64,000 bases of DNA from a bacterium (GTDB lineage: Bacteria; Bacillota; Clostridia; Lachnospirales; Lachnospiraceae). The stretch's first letter is position 1. The number at the start of each line of letters is the position of its first letter. A model generated the notes under the pieces. That model saw only the letters and a program-made list of their open reading frames with translations, was not told the origin of the DNA and searched no databases. Location: contig SFRL01000003.1 in the NCBI GenBank assembly GCA_004562765.1, positions 1-64,000 on the forward strand. The letters run 5' to 3'. A program made the translations under genes and the position numbers. Below, piece after piece: positions 44,024 through 52,119 of the stretch.

Positions 44024-44128
44024 CTAATCCATGTCCTGAACGAGGACCGGATCTGCATTTCCAGTGTCCAGGTCGTTTTTTGCGTTATTAACTTTATTAA
44101 CTACATCTGCTACTTTAGGTTTTGGCAT
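44024..44128 (-). CDS. 34-codon ORF in frame with the payload gene, ended by TAG
   Basis: It starts at an ATG with an excellent ribosome site (AGGAGGAGA, proper spacing) and reads MPKPKVADVVNKVNNAKNDL onward until TAG at 44026-44024. The next codons in the same frame (TEQEM) run straight into the 862-residue protein, whose own ATG lacks a usable ribosome site. It may be the true N-terminus of that protein interrupted by a nonsense codon, a site of stop read-through, or a leader peptide for reinitiation. Confidence 0.55.
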   Translation of the reverse strand: MPKPKVADVVNKVNNAKNDLDTGNADPVLVQDMD

Positions 44129-44138
44129 AGATTCTCCT

Positions 44139-44171
44139 CCTGTTTCCGGTCTGTTTTCCGTCTGTTTCCGG
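44139..44171. repeat. Three 11-bp tandem repeats upstream of a payload gene
   Basis: CCTGTTTCCGG, TCTGTTTTCCG and TCTGTTTCCGG lie in tandem with an exact 11-bp period, directly before the ribosome site of the 34-codon ORF and just after the ATPase stop. They could be phased protein-binding sites or a small variable repeat. Confidence 0.6.
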
Positions 44172-44188
44172 TTATTCGTTCATCGGTA

Positions 44189-45919
44189 TCACTGCAGGTA
44201 GATCGCAAATTTACCAAAATCGCCCCGCTGGTACATTTTACCGAGCTTTTCAAATTCATACTTCATTGCCCGTGCGATATGACACTCCATAATCACACCG
44301 CCGTCTGCCGCTGCCATATAGGCGGCGCTGTACAGGATGGCCTTGATATTGCTTCCCGTCAGTTCGAAGTTCTCTGCAAGGAAGCGAAAGTCAATGTCCG
44401 GCGCAAAGGGTACCTGAGAAGGCAGTGTTGTGGTCCACAGGCGATAGCGCGTCTGCTCATCCGGATTCTCAAAACGCACCGCATAGGTCAGACGGCGCAC
44501 AAAGGCACTGTCAAAGTTATTATACAGGTTTGTTGCAAGAATGGATACCCCTTTATATTCCTCCACCTTCTGCAGCAGATATGCAGTCTCGGAATTCGCG
44601 TATTTATCGTTCGAATTGTTGACCTCGGTCCGCTTGGAAAACAGCGCGTCCGCCTCGTCAAAAAAGAGAACGACATTTGCCTTCTGTGCTTCCTCAAAGA
44701 CCGCTGACATATTTTTTTGTGTCTCGCCGATATATTTGGATACGATCTGGCTGAGATCGATCCGGTATAGCTCCATACCGATCTCGTTAGCAATGACCTG
44801 TGCTGCCATAGTCTTTCCGGTGCCCGGCGGTCCATAGAGCAGGACACTCACACCGTTGCCATAGGCATTCTTGCTCGCCAGTCCCCAGTCCTCGCTGATC
44901 CTGTTGCGCATTTTATAGCGGTTGCATGCCACAATGAGCACCTGTTTTCCGGCAGCCGGAAGCTCCAGGTCATCCCAGGTATAGACTGTGCGAATGCGCG
45001 TGGCAAGTGTACCGAAATGTACGGTATTCATCCGGTTCACCGCTGCCAGCAGCACCGGTCTGCTGATCGCCGCGGCTCCCTGCGCATCTGCATCCATCCC
45101 AGCCTGCTGCAGGATGCGTGCGATCGTTCCCACCGACAGCTCATAGCAGTCTGCCAGCTCTTCCAGGCTGATCTGCGGGTCGAGCGCCCGCTCTTTTGCA
45201 AAAAGCTGCCACATGGCAAGCCGTGTATGGACACCCGGCATCAGGCGGTCGATCCGGTACAGCTGCGTTTTGTACAGAGAATGCGCTTCGATCGGTTCTC
45301 CGCTCAAAAGCACTTCCCATCCGGTCGCATGCTTCAGACAACGCGAAAACAGCATGCGCGCCGCCTCGGTCATTAAAAGCGGCTCCGTACAGCCCCGGAT
45401 GAGCAGAATGCTGTCTGTGATGCAGAGCAGTGTCAGCACGTCACAGATCTGCGCACCCGCTTTCTCCGGTGTCATGCCTACAAGCACCGGAAGTTCCAGT
45501 ACCAGCAGCTGTCTGCCCATCTGCTCAGCATACTGGGCCGCCAGAACCGTCCGGCCGTCACCCGGTTTCCCCTCCAGATAGACGAAGCGGTCTGTCTGTT
45601 CACCGCAGGCTGTCTCTTTCCTGCTCAGCCGCAATAGCTGCTGCAGCTTTTGGTCATAAAATACCGGAAGCCCGCTGATCTTGGGCGCGTAACACACGGT
45701 TCCCGCTCCTTCCCGGATGTCTGCTCCAAGGAGCCAGTTTAACATCCGTTTTCGCAGGATGAGCGGTATGGACAGTCCCGTCTGCACATTCTTTACCGCA
45801 TGTTCTTCAAAGAAGAAGGTGACCATCTTTCCTTCCGGCTCAAACAAGCGCTGCGGTATGTGGGGCTCTGTGTTTTCGTACAGCCGGGAAAGCGCCACCG
45901 CAAGACCGACTGTGGGCAT
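44189..45919 (-). CDS. eCIS-type AAA+ ATPase, C-terminal part (frameshifted)
   Basis: The main part of an AAA+ ATPase of the kind that accompanies eCIS clusters (Afp15-like). Walker A is YGPPGTGKTM, Walker B is NVVLFFDEADALF, sensor 1 is in ILATNLY and the arginine-finger region is FVRRL. An inactive first ATPase-like region precedes it. The opening residues MPTVGLAVALSRLYEN are the middle of the family's YLQDD-x-TKK-PTVGLA segment. So the ORF is the continuation of 45793-46380 in the -1 frame, joined at the A7 run 45919-45925. Its ATG lies on the slip site. The fused product would be about 730 residues. Confidence 0.88.
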   Translation of the reverse strand: MPTVGLAVALSRLYENTEPHIPQRLFEPEGKMVTFFFEEHAVKNVQTGLSIPLILRKRMLNWLLGADIREGAGTVCYAPKISGLPVFYDQKLQQLLRLSRKETACGEQTDRFVYLEGKPGDGRTVLAAQYAEQMGRQLLVLELPVLVGMTPEKAGAQICDVLTLLCITDSILLIRGCTEPLLMTEAARMLFSRCLKHATGWEVLLSGEPIEAHSLYKTQLYRIDRLMPGVHTRLAMWQLFAKERALDPQISLEELADCYELSVGTIARILQQAGMDADAQGAAAISRPVLLAAVNRMNTVHFGTLATRIRTVYTWDDLELPAAGKQVLIVACNRYKMRNRISEDWGLASKNAYGNGVSVLLYGPPGTGKTMAAQVIANEIGMELYRIDLSQIVSKYIGETQKNMSAVFEEAQKANVVLFFDEADALFSKRTEVNNSNDKYANSETAYLLQKVEEYKGVSILATNLYNNFDSAFVRRLTYAVRFENPDEQTRYRLWTTTLPSQVPFAPDIDFRFLAENFELTGSNIKAILYSAAYMAAADGGVIMECHIARAMKYEFEKLGKMYQRGDFGKFAIYLQ

Positions 45920-46380
45920 TTTTTTGTGATATCGTCCTGAAGATAGACGAACAGTCTGGTGTATTTCAGATCATGCTGGATCGCAAAGGCCAGAAGCACA
46001 CACAGGTATTCAAATTCAGAAAGCGAGAACCGCGTCCGCACATCCCACAGGGACGTGCAGATGTACGGTGCATGCTCTTTTGTCAGCTTCACGCGCTGAT
46101 CCATATGGGAGCGCGCCAGGCGCACCTGATCCGGCAGTAATGGATCTGTCTCCTCCGCCTCTCTGAGAAAGGCTGGTGTATCCAGATAGGAACGGATCTC
46201 GGCATCCGTCACGACCAGCCCTCTCGAAAGGACTCCGTTTTCCGGGTAGCCGCCCTTTTTGTCCAGATAGCACTCCAGCAGCAGATCCAGCAGATGCAGA
46301 GCCTCTGTGATCAGTTCTTCCCTTGATCCATAGGGCGAAAGACTTTTTTCTTCTTCAAAGTAATCCACGTACAAGCGCAT
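45793..46380 (-). CDS. eCIS-type AAA+ ATPase, N-terminal part (frameshifted)
   Basis: The zero-frame ORF starts with a good ribosome site (AAAGGAG) and encodes the N-terminal helical domain of an eCIS ATPase, up to FEYLCVLLAFAIQHDLKYTRLFVYLQDDITKK. The frame then departs from the family. The last roughly 42 codons are a basic, Ser/Arg-rich tail with no family resemblance, ending at 45793. A -1 shift at the A7 run restores the conserved PTVGLA sequence. A short 195-residue protein may also be made if shifting is partial. Confidence 0.8.
   Translation of the reverse strand: MRLYVDYFEEEKSLSPYGSREELITEALHLLDLLLECYLDKKGGYPENGVLSRGLVVTDAEIRSYLDTPAFLREAEETDPLLPDQVRLARSHMDQRVKLTKEHAPYICTSLWDVRTRFSLSEFEYLCVLLAFAIQHDLKYTRLFVYLQDDITKKCPQSVLRWRFPGCTKTQSPTYRSACLSRKERWSPSSLKNMR
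45880..45925 (-). other. Candidate -1 ribosomal frameshift signal
   Basis: On the minus strand the zero-frame codons ACA AAA AAA contain the slippery heptamer A AAA AAA (45925-45919). An SD-like AGGA lies about 8-12 bases upstream. After a five-base spacer, ACAGTCGG (45913-45906) pairs with CCGGCTGT (45887-45880), eight pairs with one G-U. Spacing and parts match known bacterial -1 frameshift sites. A homopolymer sequencing error would look the same without the hairpin. Confidence 0.6.
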
Positions 46381-46407
46381 GACTGTCTGTACTCCTTTTT
46401 TGTATTT

Positions 46408-47313
46408 TTATCTTGCCTGAAATACCACATCCATCCACCCCTGCTCATCGATGAGCATCTGTGCGTCATCCGCCAGTGCCCGCTGAAGCAGCGCTGCTAC
46501 ATCTCCGACATCTGTGCGGACGATCAGCGTAAATCTGTCTGTATCCTGACAGATCAGCCATAATACAGCGTTTAGAGCATCTGCCAGTGCCCGCTCAGAT
46601 GTGGCCGGTGAGCGGTCCGCCAGCAGCAGACGATAGGTGTCTATATCCACCTGATCCACCACGATCACCGTCTCTCTGGCATCCGCACTGCCGGACACGA
46701 TGCTGTAGTAAGGTGTATACGCTTCCAGCACTACTTCGAACAACTCTCTCTGTTCTTCCTCTGTCAGTTCCGACACCTGCACATATCTTTCATCCGGAAT
46801 GAAATCATCACGAAACGCCGGTGCGAACAGCTTTGTTCGCTGCAGATCCTGTTCATCCATGGCAAAGCATTGCGGATTCGCGATGAAATCCGTAAAACCA
46901 ACGGACTCCAAAAATGCATGCCAGACCTCATGTATATCCTCCGGCAGCAGACTGCTCATCTTCATCTGGACGAGGTCTTCCTCTTCCCCTTCCAGAAAGA
47001 TAAAGCTTTCAGAGGCGATCTGCAGCGCGCTGTGTATCAGATCTGTTGCGATATATTTTCTGCGGTATTCCTGTGCAACGAATAAACTCAGGATCACAAG
47101 GTCTCCCGTATCCTCCTCCAGTTCCAGAATGAGCGCCGCTACAGCGACGCTCCCTTCTTTTACTCCGATGCACAGATAATGCTCCGTAAGCGATTCTTCC
47201 TTTGCTGTTTCCTCCAGCAGTTCGTAGATATCCGGAAGGATGACACCCTCATAGTCAGCCAGAAGCGCTTCATCAATTGCCTCCATCTCTATGTTGTTTT
47301 CTCTCTGTTCCAT
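46408..47313 (-). CDS. GNAT-fold protein between two eCIS ATPases
   Basis: A 301-residue acidic protein with a GNAT-like N-terminal half (LVILSLFVAQEYRRKYIATDLIHSAL). The acetyl-CoA motif is degenerate: RRKYIA, with the usual Gly replaced by Tyr. It may therefore not be catalytic. The C-terminal half looks like a second degenerate lobe. It lies between the two AAA+ ATPase genes, 28 bases upstream of the first. Its relation to the GNAT proteins at 34112, 39170 and 54246 suggests a shared structural or adaptor role (inference). Confidence 0.72.
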   Translation of the reverse strand: MEQRENNIEMEAIDEALLADYEGVILPDIYELLEETAKEESLTEHYLCIGVKEGSVAVAALILELEEDTGDLVILSLFVAQEYRRKYIATDLIHSALQIASESFIFLEGEEEDLVQMKMSSLLPEDIHEVWHAFLESVGFTDFIANPQCFAMDEQDLQRTKLFAPAFRDDFIPDERYVQVSELTEEEQRELFEVVLEAYTPYYSIVSGSADARETVIVVDQVDIDTYRLLLADRSPATSERALADALNAVLWLICQDTDRFTLIVRTDVGDVAALLQRALADDAQMLIDEQGWMDVVFQAR

Positions 47314-47359
47314 CTCGTTTTTCCTTTTTTACGATTACAATTTTTCTGATCGGTCTGTT

Positions 47360-49750
47360 TTACAGTCCGATCTGCGATGCGTAAGGTTCAAAATCAGCTT
47401 TTGTGAATACCTTTCCGGTCTTTACAAACTCGTACTTGATCGCCTGTAAATAATGCTTCATATGTACTTCCTTGCCGTCGCCATCTGCGGCAGCCAGAAA
47501 GGCTGCGTTCAAGATACAGTTCTTGATATTACCGCCGGCAAACTCGAACTTTTCTGCGAGGAAACGGAAATCCACATCCTCTGCAAGAGGTGTTGTCTTC
47601 GGTACGGTTGTTCTCCACAGCATCTCTCTGGTATCCGGGTTCGGGAACTGGAACTCGACAATGTACTTCATACGCCGGAAGAACGCCGGGTCAATGTTGT
47701 GCTTGTAGTTGGTCGCCAGCACACATACGCCGTCGTAAGCTTCCATTTCCTGAAGCAGGAGGGCTGTCTTGTTGTTATTTGAAGACTGGTTGGAACCTCC
47801 GTCATCGGAACGCTTTGCAAAGATCGTATCACACTCGTCGAAGAACAATACGACGTTACATTTCTTTGCCTCACGGAAGATCATGGACAGTGATTTTTCT
47901 GTCTCACCGACATATTTATCTACTACCTTTGAGATGTCCACGCGGTAAAGCTCCAGATTCAGCTCGTGGGCAAGTACCTGCGCCATCATGGATTTACCGG
48001 TACCGGGAGCACCGAACAAAAGTACCGTCAGTCCGCGGCCGTAAGGATATTTCTTCATGTAGTTCCACTCTTCATAGACCCTGTTCTTGAACATCATCTG
48101 CTCAATGGCATGAGTGATGGTCTCCCGCTGATCCTCATTCATAACGATATCGTCGAAACCAAATTTTGCTTCCACACGGGTCGCCTTCTGAGAAAGCTCT
48201 GTGGACATCTGGTTATTGCAGCCCGTAAACAGTGCAGATCGCGGGATCAGAATTTCCTTATTCATCGTTGCAAGACTTCTTGCAAACTTTAATGCGTCCT
48301 TGATCTTTCCCGGTGTAAACAGGAACTTGATCGTCATCTCTTCAAGGTCACAGTCCTCACCCAACGCATAATCCTTTGAATAATATTTCCAGCATTCCAG
48401 ACGTTCTTCAAAGGTCGGTGTCTTTAACTCCAGCGTCGTGATCTCTTCCTTTGTGATCTCCTTGAAGTTCATGGATTCCTTACTGAGCGCAAACACCATG
48501 ACACCCTTTGATGTCAGCTTGGAGAACGCCAGATCCATATAGCCCTGAAATTTTTCCTTCTCCTCCTCCCGGTAGGTCAGCTCCTCTAATACACAGCAGG
48601 AATTGGTCAAAATACACTCTCTTGTTACCGCCCACAGTGCCCGGTCTACAAACTGATAGTCATATACAAACAGCTTCTTACAGTTGATAGCAACCGCCCG
48701 CATATTATTTCTTCTGCAGAAGTGTTTTACAAAAAATTTCTTACCGCTGCCCTCGTCTCCAAAGTATGCGAAAATGCGCACGCCCTCACCATAGGAGATC
48801 TCCATTGCTTCCAACACATTTTCATTCGCCATGATCGGATCCAGTTCATTGTCATCCGTCAGCATATGTAAGAACTGGATATAGCTCTCATCCACGCGCA
48901 GTGGATCTCGTCCGAACAGAAAGTCTATGACTCGTTTGTCCGGGGAGACAAATGTGGAGAAGGGCATATTCTTCTGTACCTGCAGATCCAGAATCGGCAT
49001 CAGCTGCTCTAAACAGACAGACATCTCGCTGTAGGCTCCGGTAATGGAATAGTCCTTGCCATAGTACAGCTTTGCGGCTGACTCGATGGTCGGTGCGGAC
49101 ATGCTTCCATTCTCGTTGATGACTTGATAGATACCCGCGTAGCTCGTCTGTGTGGATGACAGGATACCACAGATAAAGCAGAAAATTGTAAACGGCTCAT
49201 AGTTTAGTTTTTTACACACCTCATAGAAGGGAAGTGAGATCCCGGCTTCTAATGTGGCATCCGCACGCGCATTCAGGTGCAGGATCTTCTCGTAGGAAGA
49301 GATCTGCTTTGCTTCTTTTCGCATAGTACTTTCAATCTGCTCCGAATCGATCTGCTCGTCCTCGCCAAAGAGCCCTGATAGTGAATCGTTCAGACTGTCA
49401 TCGCCGAACAGACCGCCGTCCGAGTCGGAAAACAGATCATCTAACAATTCTTCTTCCAGATCTTCTTCTTTCTCTTCTTCCTCCTGGCGAGTTCCGTTCA
49501 TGTACTGTTCCGCAACCTCTGACATTTTCAGATAAAATTTTGAAACCTGTTCCTTACAAAGGTCATGCGCGATCTCAATATCCGGATAAAGCACATTTTT
49601 ATAGCCACCCTGCTCGTTGGCAAATACAGACTTCATGCTTTCAATGTACGTGTCCATACTGTCATTGACCGTTGCAAACATGCACGCCATATACTCGTTG
49701 TAGTTAGCGAAAGGCATCTTTGCGATATCATCTTTTCCCAATTTTTTCAT
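47360..49750 (-). CDS. eCIS-type AAA+ ATPase
   Basis: A 796-residue two-module AAA+ ATPase. After a helical N-terminus, an acidic linker (about 92-130, Glu/Asp-rich) precedes a degenerate first ATPase region with GDEGSGKK. The second module is intact: Walker A GAPGTGKSM, Walker B VVLFFDECDTIF, sensor 1 VLATNY and FFRRM. It resembles the ATPase that accompanies Afp/PVC-like clusters, and the paralogue at 44189 lies nearby. Its job in assembly, loading or disassembly is unsettled in the family. It follows a 75-residue gene in the same orientation. Confidence 0.92.
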   Translation of the reverse strand: MKKLGKDDIAKMPFANYNEYMACMFATVNDSMDTYIESMKSVFANEQGGYKNVLYPDIEIAHDLCKEQVSKFYLKMSEVAEQYMNGTRQEEEEKEEDLEEELLDDLFSDSDGGLFGDDSLNDSLSGLFGEDEQIDSEQIESTMRKEAKQISSYEKILHLNARADATLEAGISLPFYEVCKKLNYEPFTIFCFICGILSSTQTSYAGIYQVINENGSMSAPTIESAAKLYYGKDYSITGAYSEMSVCLEQLMPILDLQVQKNMPFSTFVSPDKRVIDFLFGRDPLRVDESYIQFLHMLTDDNELDPIMANENVLEAMEISYGEGVRIFAYFGDEGSGKKFFVKHFCRRNNMRAVAINCKKLFVYDYQFVDRALWAVTRECILTNSCCVLEELTYREEEKEKFQGYMDLAFSKLTSKGVMVFALSKESMNFKEITKEEITTLELKTPTFEERLECWKYYSKDYALGEDCDLEEMTIKFLFTPGKIKDALKFARSLATMNKEILIPRSALFTGCNNQMSTELSQKATRVEAKFGFDDIVMNEDQRETITHAIEQMMFKNRVYEEWNYMKKYPYGRGLTVLLFGAPGTGKSMMAQVLAHELNLELYRVDISKVVDKYVGETEKSLSMIFREAKKCNVVLFFDECDTIFAKRSDDGGSNQSSNNNKTALLLQEMEAYDGVCVLATNYKHNIDPAFFRRMKYIVEFQFPNPDTREMLWRTTVPKTTPLAEDVDFRFLAEKFEFAGGNIKNCILNAAFLAAADGDGKEVHMKHYLQAIKYEFVKTGKVFTKADFEPYASQIGL

Positions 49751-49817
49751 CTTTGTTCACTCCCTCGTTATTTTTACATCCTGTTCTGTTACGCTGTTTT
49801 TTATGCGAAGCATCCTT

Positions 49818-50045
49818 TTACTTCTTCCCGCCTGTGTGGAAGATCGCCTGTTTATCAAAAATACTCGGGGCAACATGGAAAGAGTCATCACCGATGCAGG
49901 AAAATGTTTTTGAGTCCTCGTTGATAAATGCCGGGCGCTTGCGCTCCATATAGGTCAACGTTTCTTCCCCGTCATCCTCAAAAGGATCCCTGCGCTTTTT
50001 CATCTTGTTTTTGTTGTCTTTTACGAGTCTCTCTGTCAGATTCAT
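49818..50045 (-). CDS. Small charged protein heading the ATPase operon
   Basis: A 75-residue protein with a Lys/Arg-rich start, an acidic patch (DPFEDDGEE) and no membrane segment. I do not recognise it. The ribosome site AGGAGGGC is well placed before the ATG. It lies 67 bases upstream of the second ATPase and is probably co-transcribed with the ATPase-GNAT-ATPase-payload group. It could be a small structural or regulatory part of the injection system. Confidence 0.7.
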   Translation of the reverse strand: MNLTERLVKDNKNKMKKRRDPFEDDGEETLTYMERKRPAFINEDSKTFSCIGDDSFHVAPSIFDKQAIFHTGGKK

Positions 50046-50155
50046 ATGATGCCCTCCTGTATTTTTTGGAAATATGCTCTGTTTTTTTTTGAATTCGTAT
50101 GGTATGATATGTCTGATTTATATGCTAAATACATAAGAAAGAAGGTAAATACATC

Positions 50156-51046
50156 ATGACAAATGGACAAAAAACCATTCTTGGCTGTTCGGTCGTATCA
50201 TATCTGCTTGTACTGTACAGCTTCTTTCGTTTTAACTTGTGGATGATCCTATTATTCTTTATTCTTCACAGTCTGGTTCTTCTCACACTGGCGTTTCTGT
50301 TTTGGAAAAACAGTCTGGAGGATAACGACCTGATCGAGATGCAGGCGAAATACCAGAAGATTGCTGCCGAGAGTGAAATGGCGGCTGAATCTTTGCAGGG
50401 CAAGCTTAACGATCAGATCCGCCTCTGCGAAAAGAAGGATCAGGAGCTGATCGATGCAAATCTCCGTATCCGTGCTTTAAACGAGGAGCTCTCCGGTGTC
50501 CGCGCTTCTGCTGACAGCGCAAAGGCTGCACTTGCTGAAGCGGAAAGCGAAGATTCCTATGAGGCACTTCTCCCGCCCATCGATCCGAACGAAAGCCCCA
50601 GCGAGACCATCGACATTATCCGGATCGCAAAAGACACGATCAGTGAACTGTCCGAGTTTGCAAAAAAAGTAAATTTAAATATCGTTCTTTCTGCCCCTGA
50701 TGATTCCATGCTTGTCAAAGCCAACCGCGGCCGGATCCGTATCCTGTTCCGCAACATCATTGACAACTCCATCAAATATATGAACCGCTCCGGTTCTCTT
50801 CTGATCACCATCTCAAGCATCGGCGACGATATCTTCATTGTCCTAAAGGATAACGGAAACGGTCTTTCCGAGCATGAGACAAAACACATTTTCGAGTTAA
50901 ACTACCAGGGCACGAACCGCGTCAGCGGAAACGGTCTGGGTCTGACTCAGGCAAAGGCGATCGTTGATTACTATGGCGGCAGCATCTATGCAAAAAGTAT
51001 GATCGGCAGAGGCATGGGTATCTATATCCAGCTTCCTACCACGTAA
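50156..51046 (+). CDS. Histidine kinase-like ATPase protein lacking an acceptor histidine
   Basis: A 296-residue protein: two N-terminal helices (about 8-25 and 30-52), a coiled coil (about 55-130) and a C-terminal HATPase_c domain. The ATPase boxes are good: N box LFRNIIDNSIKY, DNGNG and GNGLGLTQAKAIV. No H-box histidine is present between the coiled coil and the N box, so it cannot act as an ordinary sensor kinase. It may phosphorylate a partner, or act as a nucleotide-dependent switch. It is divergent from the ATPase operon and coupled to an SH3-domain gene. Confidence 0.8.
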   Translation: MTNGQKTILGCSVVSYLLVLYSFFRFNLWMILLFFILHSLVLLTLAFLFWKNSLEDNDLIEMQAKYQKIAAESEMAAESLQGKLNDQIRLCEKKDQELIDANLRIRALNEELSGVRASADSAKAALAEAESEDSYEALLPPIDPNESPSETIDIIRIAKDTISELSEFAKKVNLNIVLSAPDDSMLVKANRGRIRILFRNIIDNSIKYMNRSGSLLITISSIGDDIFIVLKDNGNGLSEHETKHIFELNYQGTNRVSGNGLGLTQAKAIVDYYGGSIYAKSMIGRGMGIYIQLPTT

Positions 51047-51059
51047 GGAGGTGCCGTCG

Positions 51060-51602
51060 ATGAAAAAGTATCATTCTGCGTTTTACCTTGTTTTTGCAGT
51101 TTATGTAATTGCCGGAATTGTGGCGATCGTACTGTTTTTCAATCATGGTTCCCACTTAAGCCAACAGCTTGCTATGGAAGATGCCGTTTCAGTTGATCCG
51201 GTATCCGAAACCGCTGAAGCCGAAATTGCTGAAGTATATGAAACCAATCCTGAGCCGGAACCTGAGCCGGAGCCGGAACCGGAGCCGGAACCTGAACCTG
51301 AACCCGAGCCGGAACCTGAGCCTGAACCGGAACCGGAGCCGGAACCTGAACCCGAGCCGGAAAAGATTTATTACGGATTTACCGTCAAGTCCGGAAAAAG
51401 TTCCGTGCGCGTCCGTCAGACCGCTGATCGTAACAGCGATGTTTTGGAACTTGTTAATGGCGGTGATACGGGCTATGTCATTGAAGAAGACGGAAACCGC
51501 ATCAAGGTTGTTTTGGCGGACGGAACTGTCGGATATATCTATAACGAATACATCTCTGTTTCTGAGATTTCGAAAGAGGATGTTCCTGAGGAATACCGCT
51601 GA
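51060..51602 (+). CDS. Membrane-anchored SH3b protein with Pro-Glu repeat
   Basis: A 180-residue protein with one N-terminal membrane anchor (about 9-28), 19 Pro-Glu dipeptides as a rigid extended spacer (about 64-101) and a bacterial SH3 domain (about 105-165; SSVRVRQTADRNSDVLELVNGGD). SH3b domains typically bind peptidoglycan, so the spacer would place it out in the wall. The ATG at 51060 is set by AAGGAGG at 51044-51050; the GTG at 51051 is too close. It follows the kinase-like gene directly and may report on the wall to it (inference). A strong terminator overlaps its stop. Confidence 0.85.
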   Translation: MKKYHSAFYLVFAVYVIAGIVAIVLFFNHGSHLSQQLAMEDAVSVDPVSETAEAEIAEVYETNPEPEPEPEPEPEPEPEPEPEPEPEPEPEPEPEPEPEPEKIYYGFTVKSGKSSVRVRQTADRNSDVLELVNGGDTGYVIEEDGNRIKVVLADGTVGYIYNEYISVSEISKEDVPEEYR

Positions 51603-51621
51603 TGCGGTATTCCTCTTTTTT
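51588..51621 (+). terminator. Terminator after the SH3b gene
   Basis: GAGGAATACCGC (51588-51599) pairs perfectly with GCGGTATTCCTC (51604-51615), followed by six T. The SH3b stop codon TGA lies in the loop, so the last codons form the stem. Confidence 0.92.
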
Positions 51622-51628
51622 ATTTTTC

Positions 51629-52057
51629 TTACTCTTCCGATGCGCTGTCATCAATGTTCTTTTCGATCGTGAGGATATTGTAGCCATCCTCATACCGGTA
51701 TTCCACCTTGTCCATACTCTGCTTTACCATATAGATCCCCAGACCGCCGATCTCGCGTTCTTCTGCAGACAGTGTGATATCGGGATCTGTCTTTTCCAGT
51801 GGATTATAGGGAATTCCCTTATCGCGGAATACGATCCGGCAGCTTTTTGGATTCGGTATCACATCCAGTCCGATCACTGCTTCTCCCGGATTTCCTCCAT
51901 AGGCATAATGTGCGATATTGACAAATATCTCCTCCACAGCCACTAGCATGATCATCTTCAACGTCTCCGGACACTGATTTTCGTCCAAAAGCTTTTCAAT
52001 CTCTCCAATCACTGTATATAATGTTTCATCACTTGCCATGAGTTTCATTTCATGCAT
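51629..52057 (-). CDS. RsbW/SpoIIAB-like anti-sigma ATPase
   Basis: A 142-residue HATPase_c_2 serine kinase-type protein. The N box (VAVEEIFVNIAHYAYG), D-box (FRDKGIPYNPL) and G-box (GGLGIYMVKQSMD) are all intact. In partner switching such a protein phosphorylates a STAS antagonist and holds a target in check. STAS proteins at 57164 and 34969 and the PP2C phosphatase directly upstream complete the set. The target is not visible; it could be a sigma factor elsewhere or a component of the injection system. Confidence 0.92.
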   Translation of the reverse strand: MHEMKLMASDETLYTVIGEIEKLLDENQCPETLKMIMLVAVEEIFVNIAHYAYGGNPGEAVIGLDVIPNPKSCRIVFRDKGIPYNPLEKTDPDITLSAEEREIGGLGIYMVKQSMDKVEYRYEDGYNILTIEKNIDDSASEE

Positions 52058-52119
52058 AACACAAAACTTCTCCTTTCCGGATGATCAGATTTTCTTTATA
52101 GGAATCATAATGCCCGTTT

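Noticed and set aside
43448..44707. 419-codon plus-strand ORF
   Set aside because: It is antisense to the payload and ATPase genes, has odd Cys/His-rich composition, no ribosome site and no family resemblance. It is a shadow of the opposite strand.
51250..51362. Regular repeat array resembling a CRISPR
   Set aside because: The repeat is a coding Pro-Glu tract in frame with an SH3b protein and has no spacers.
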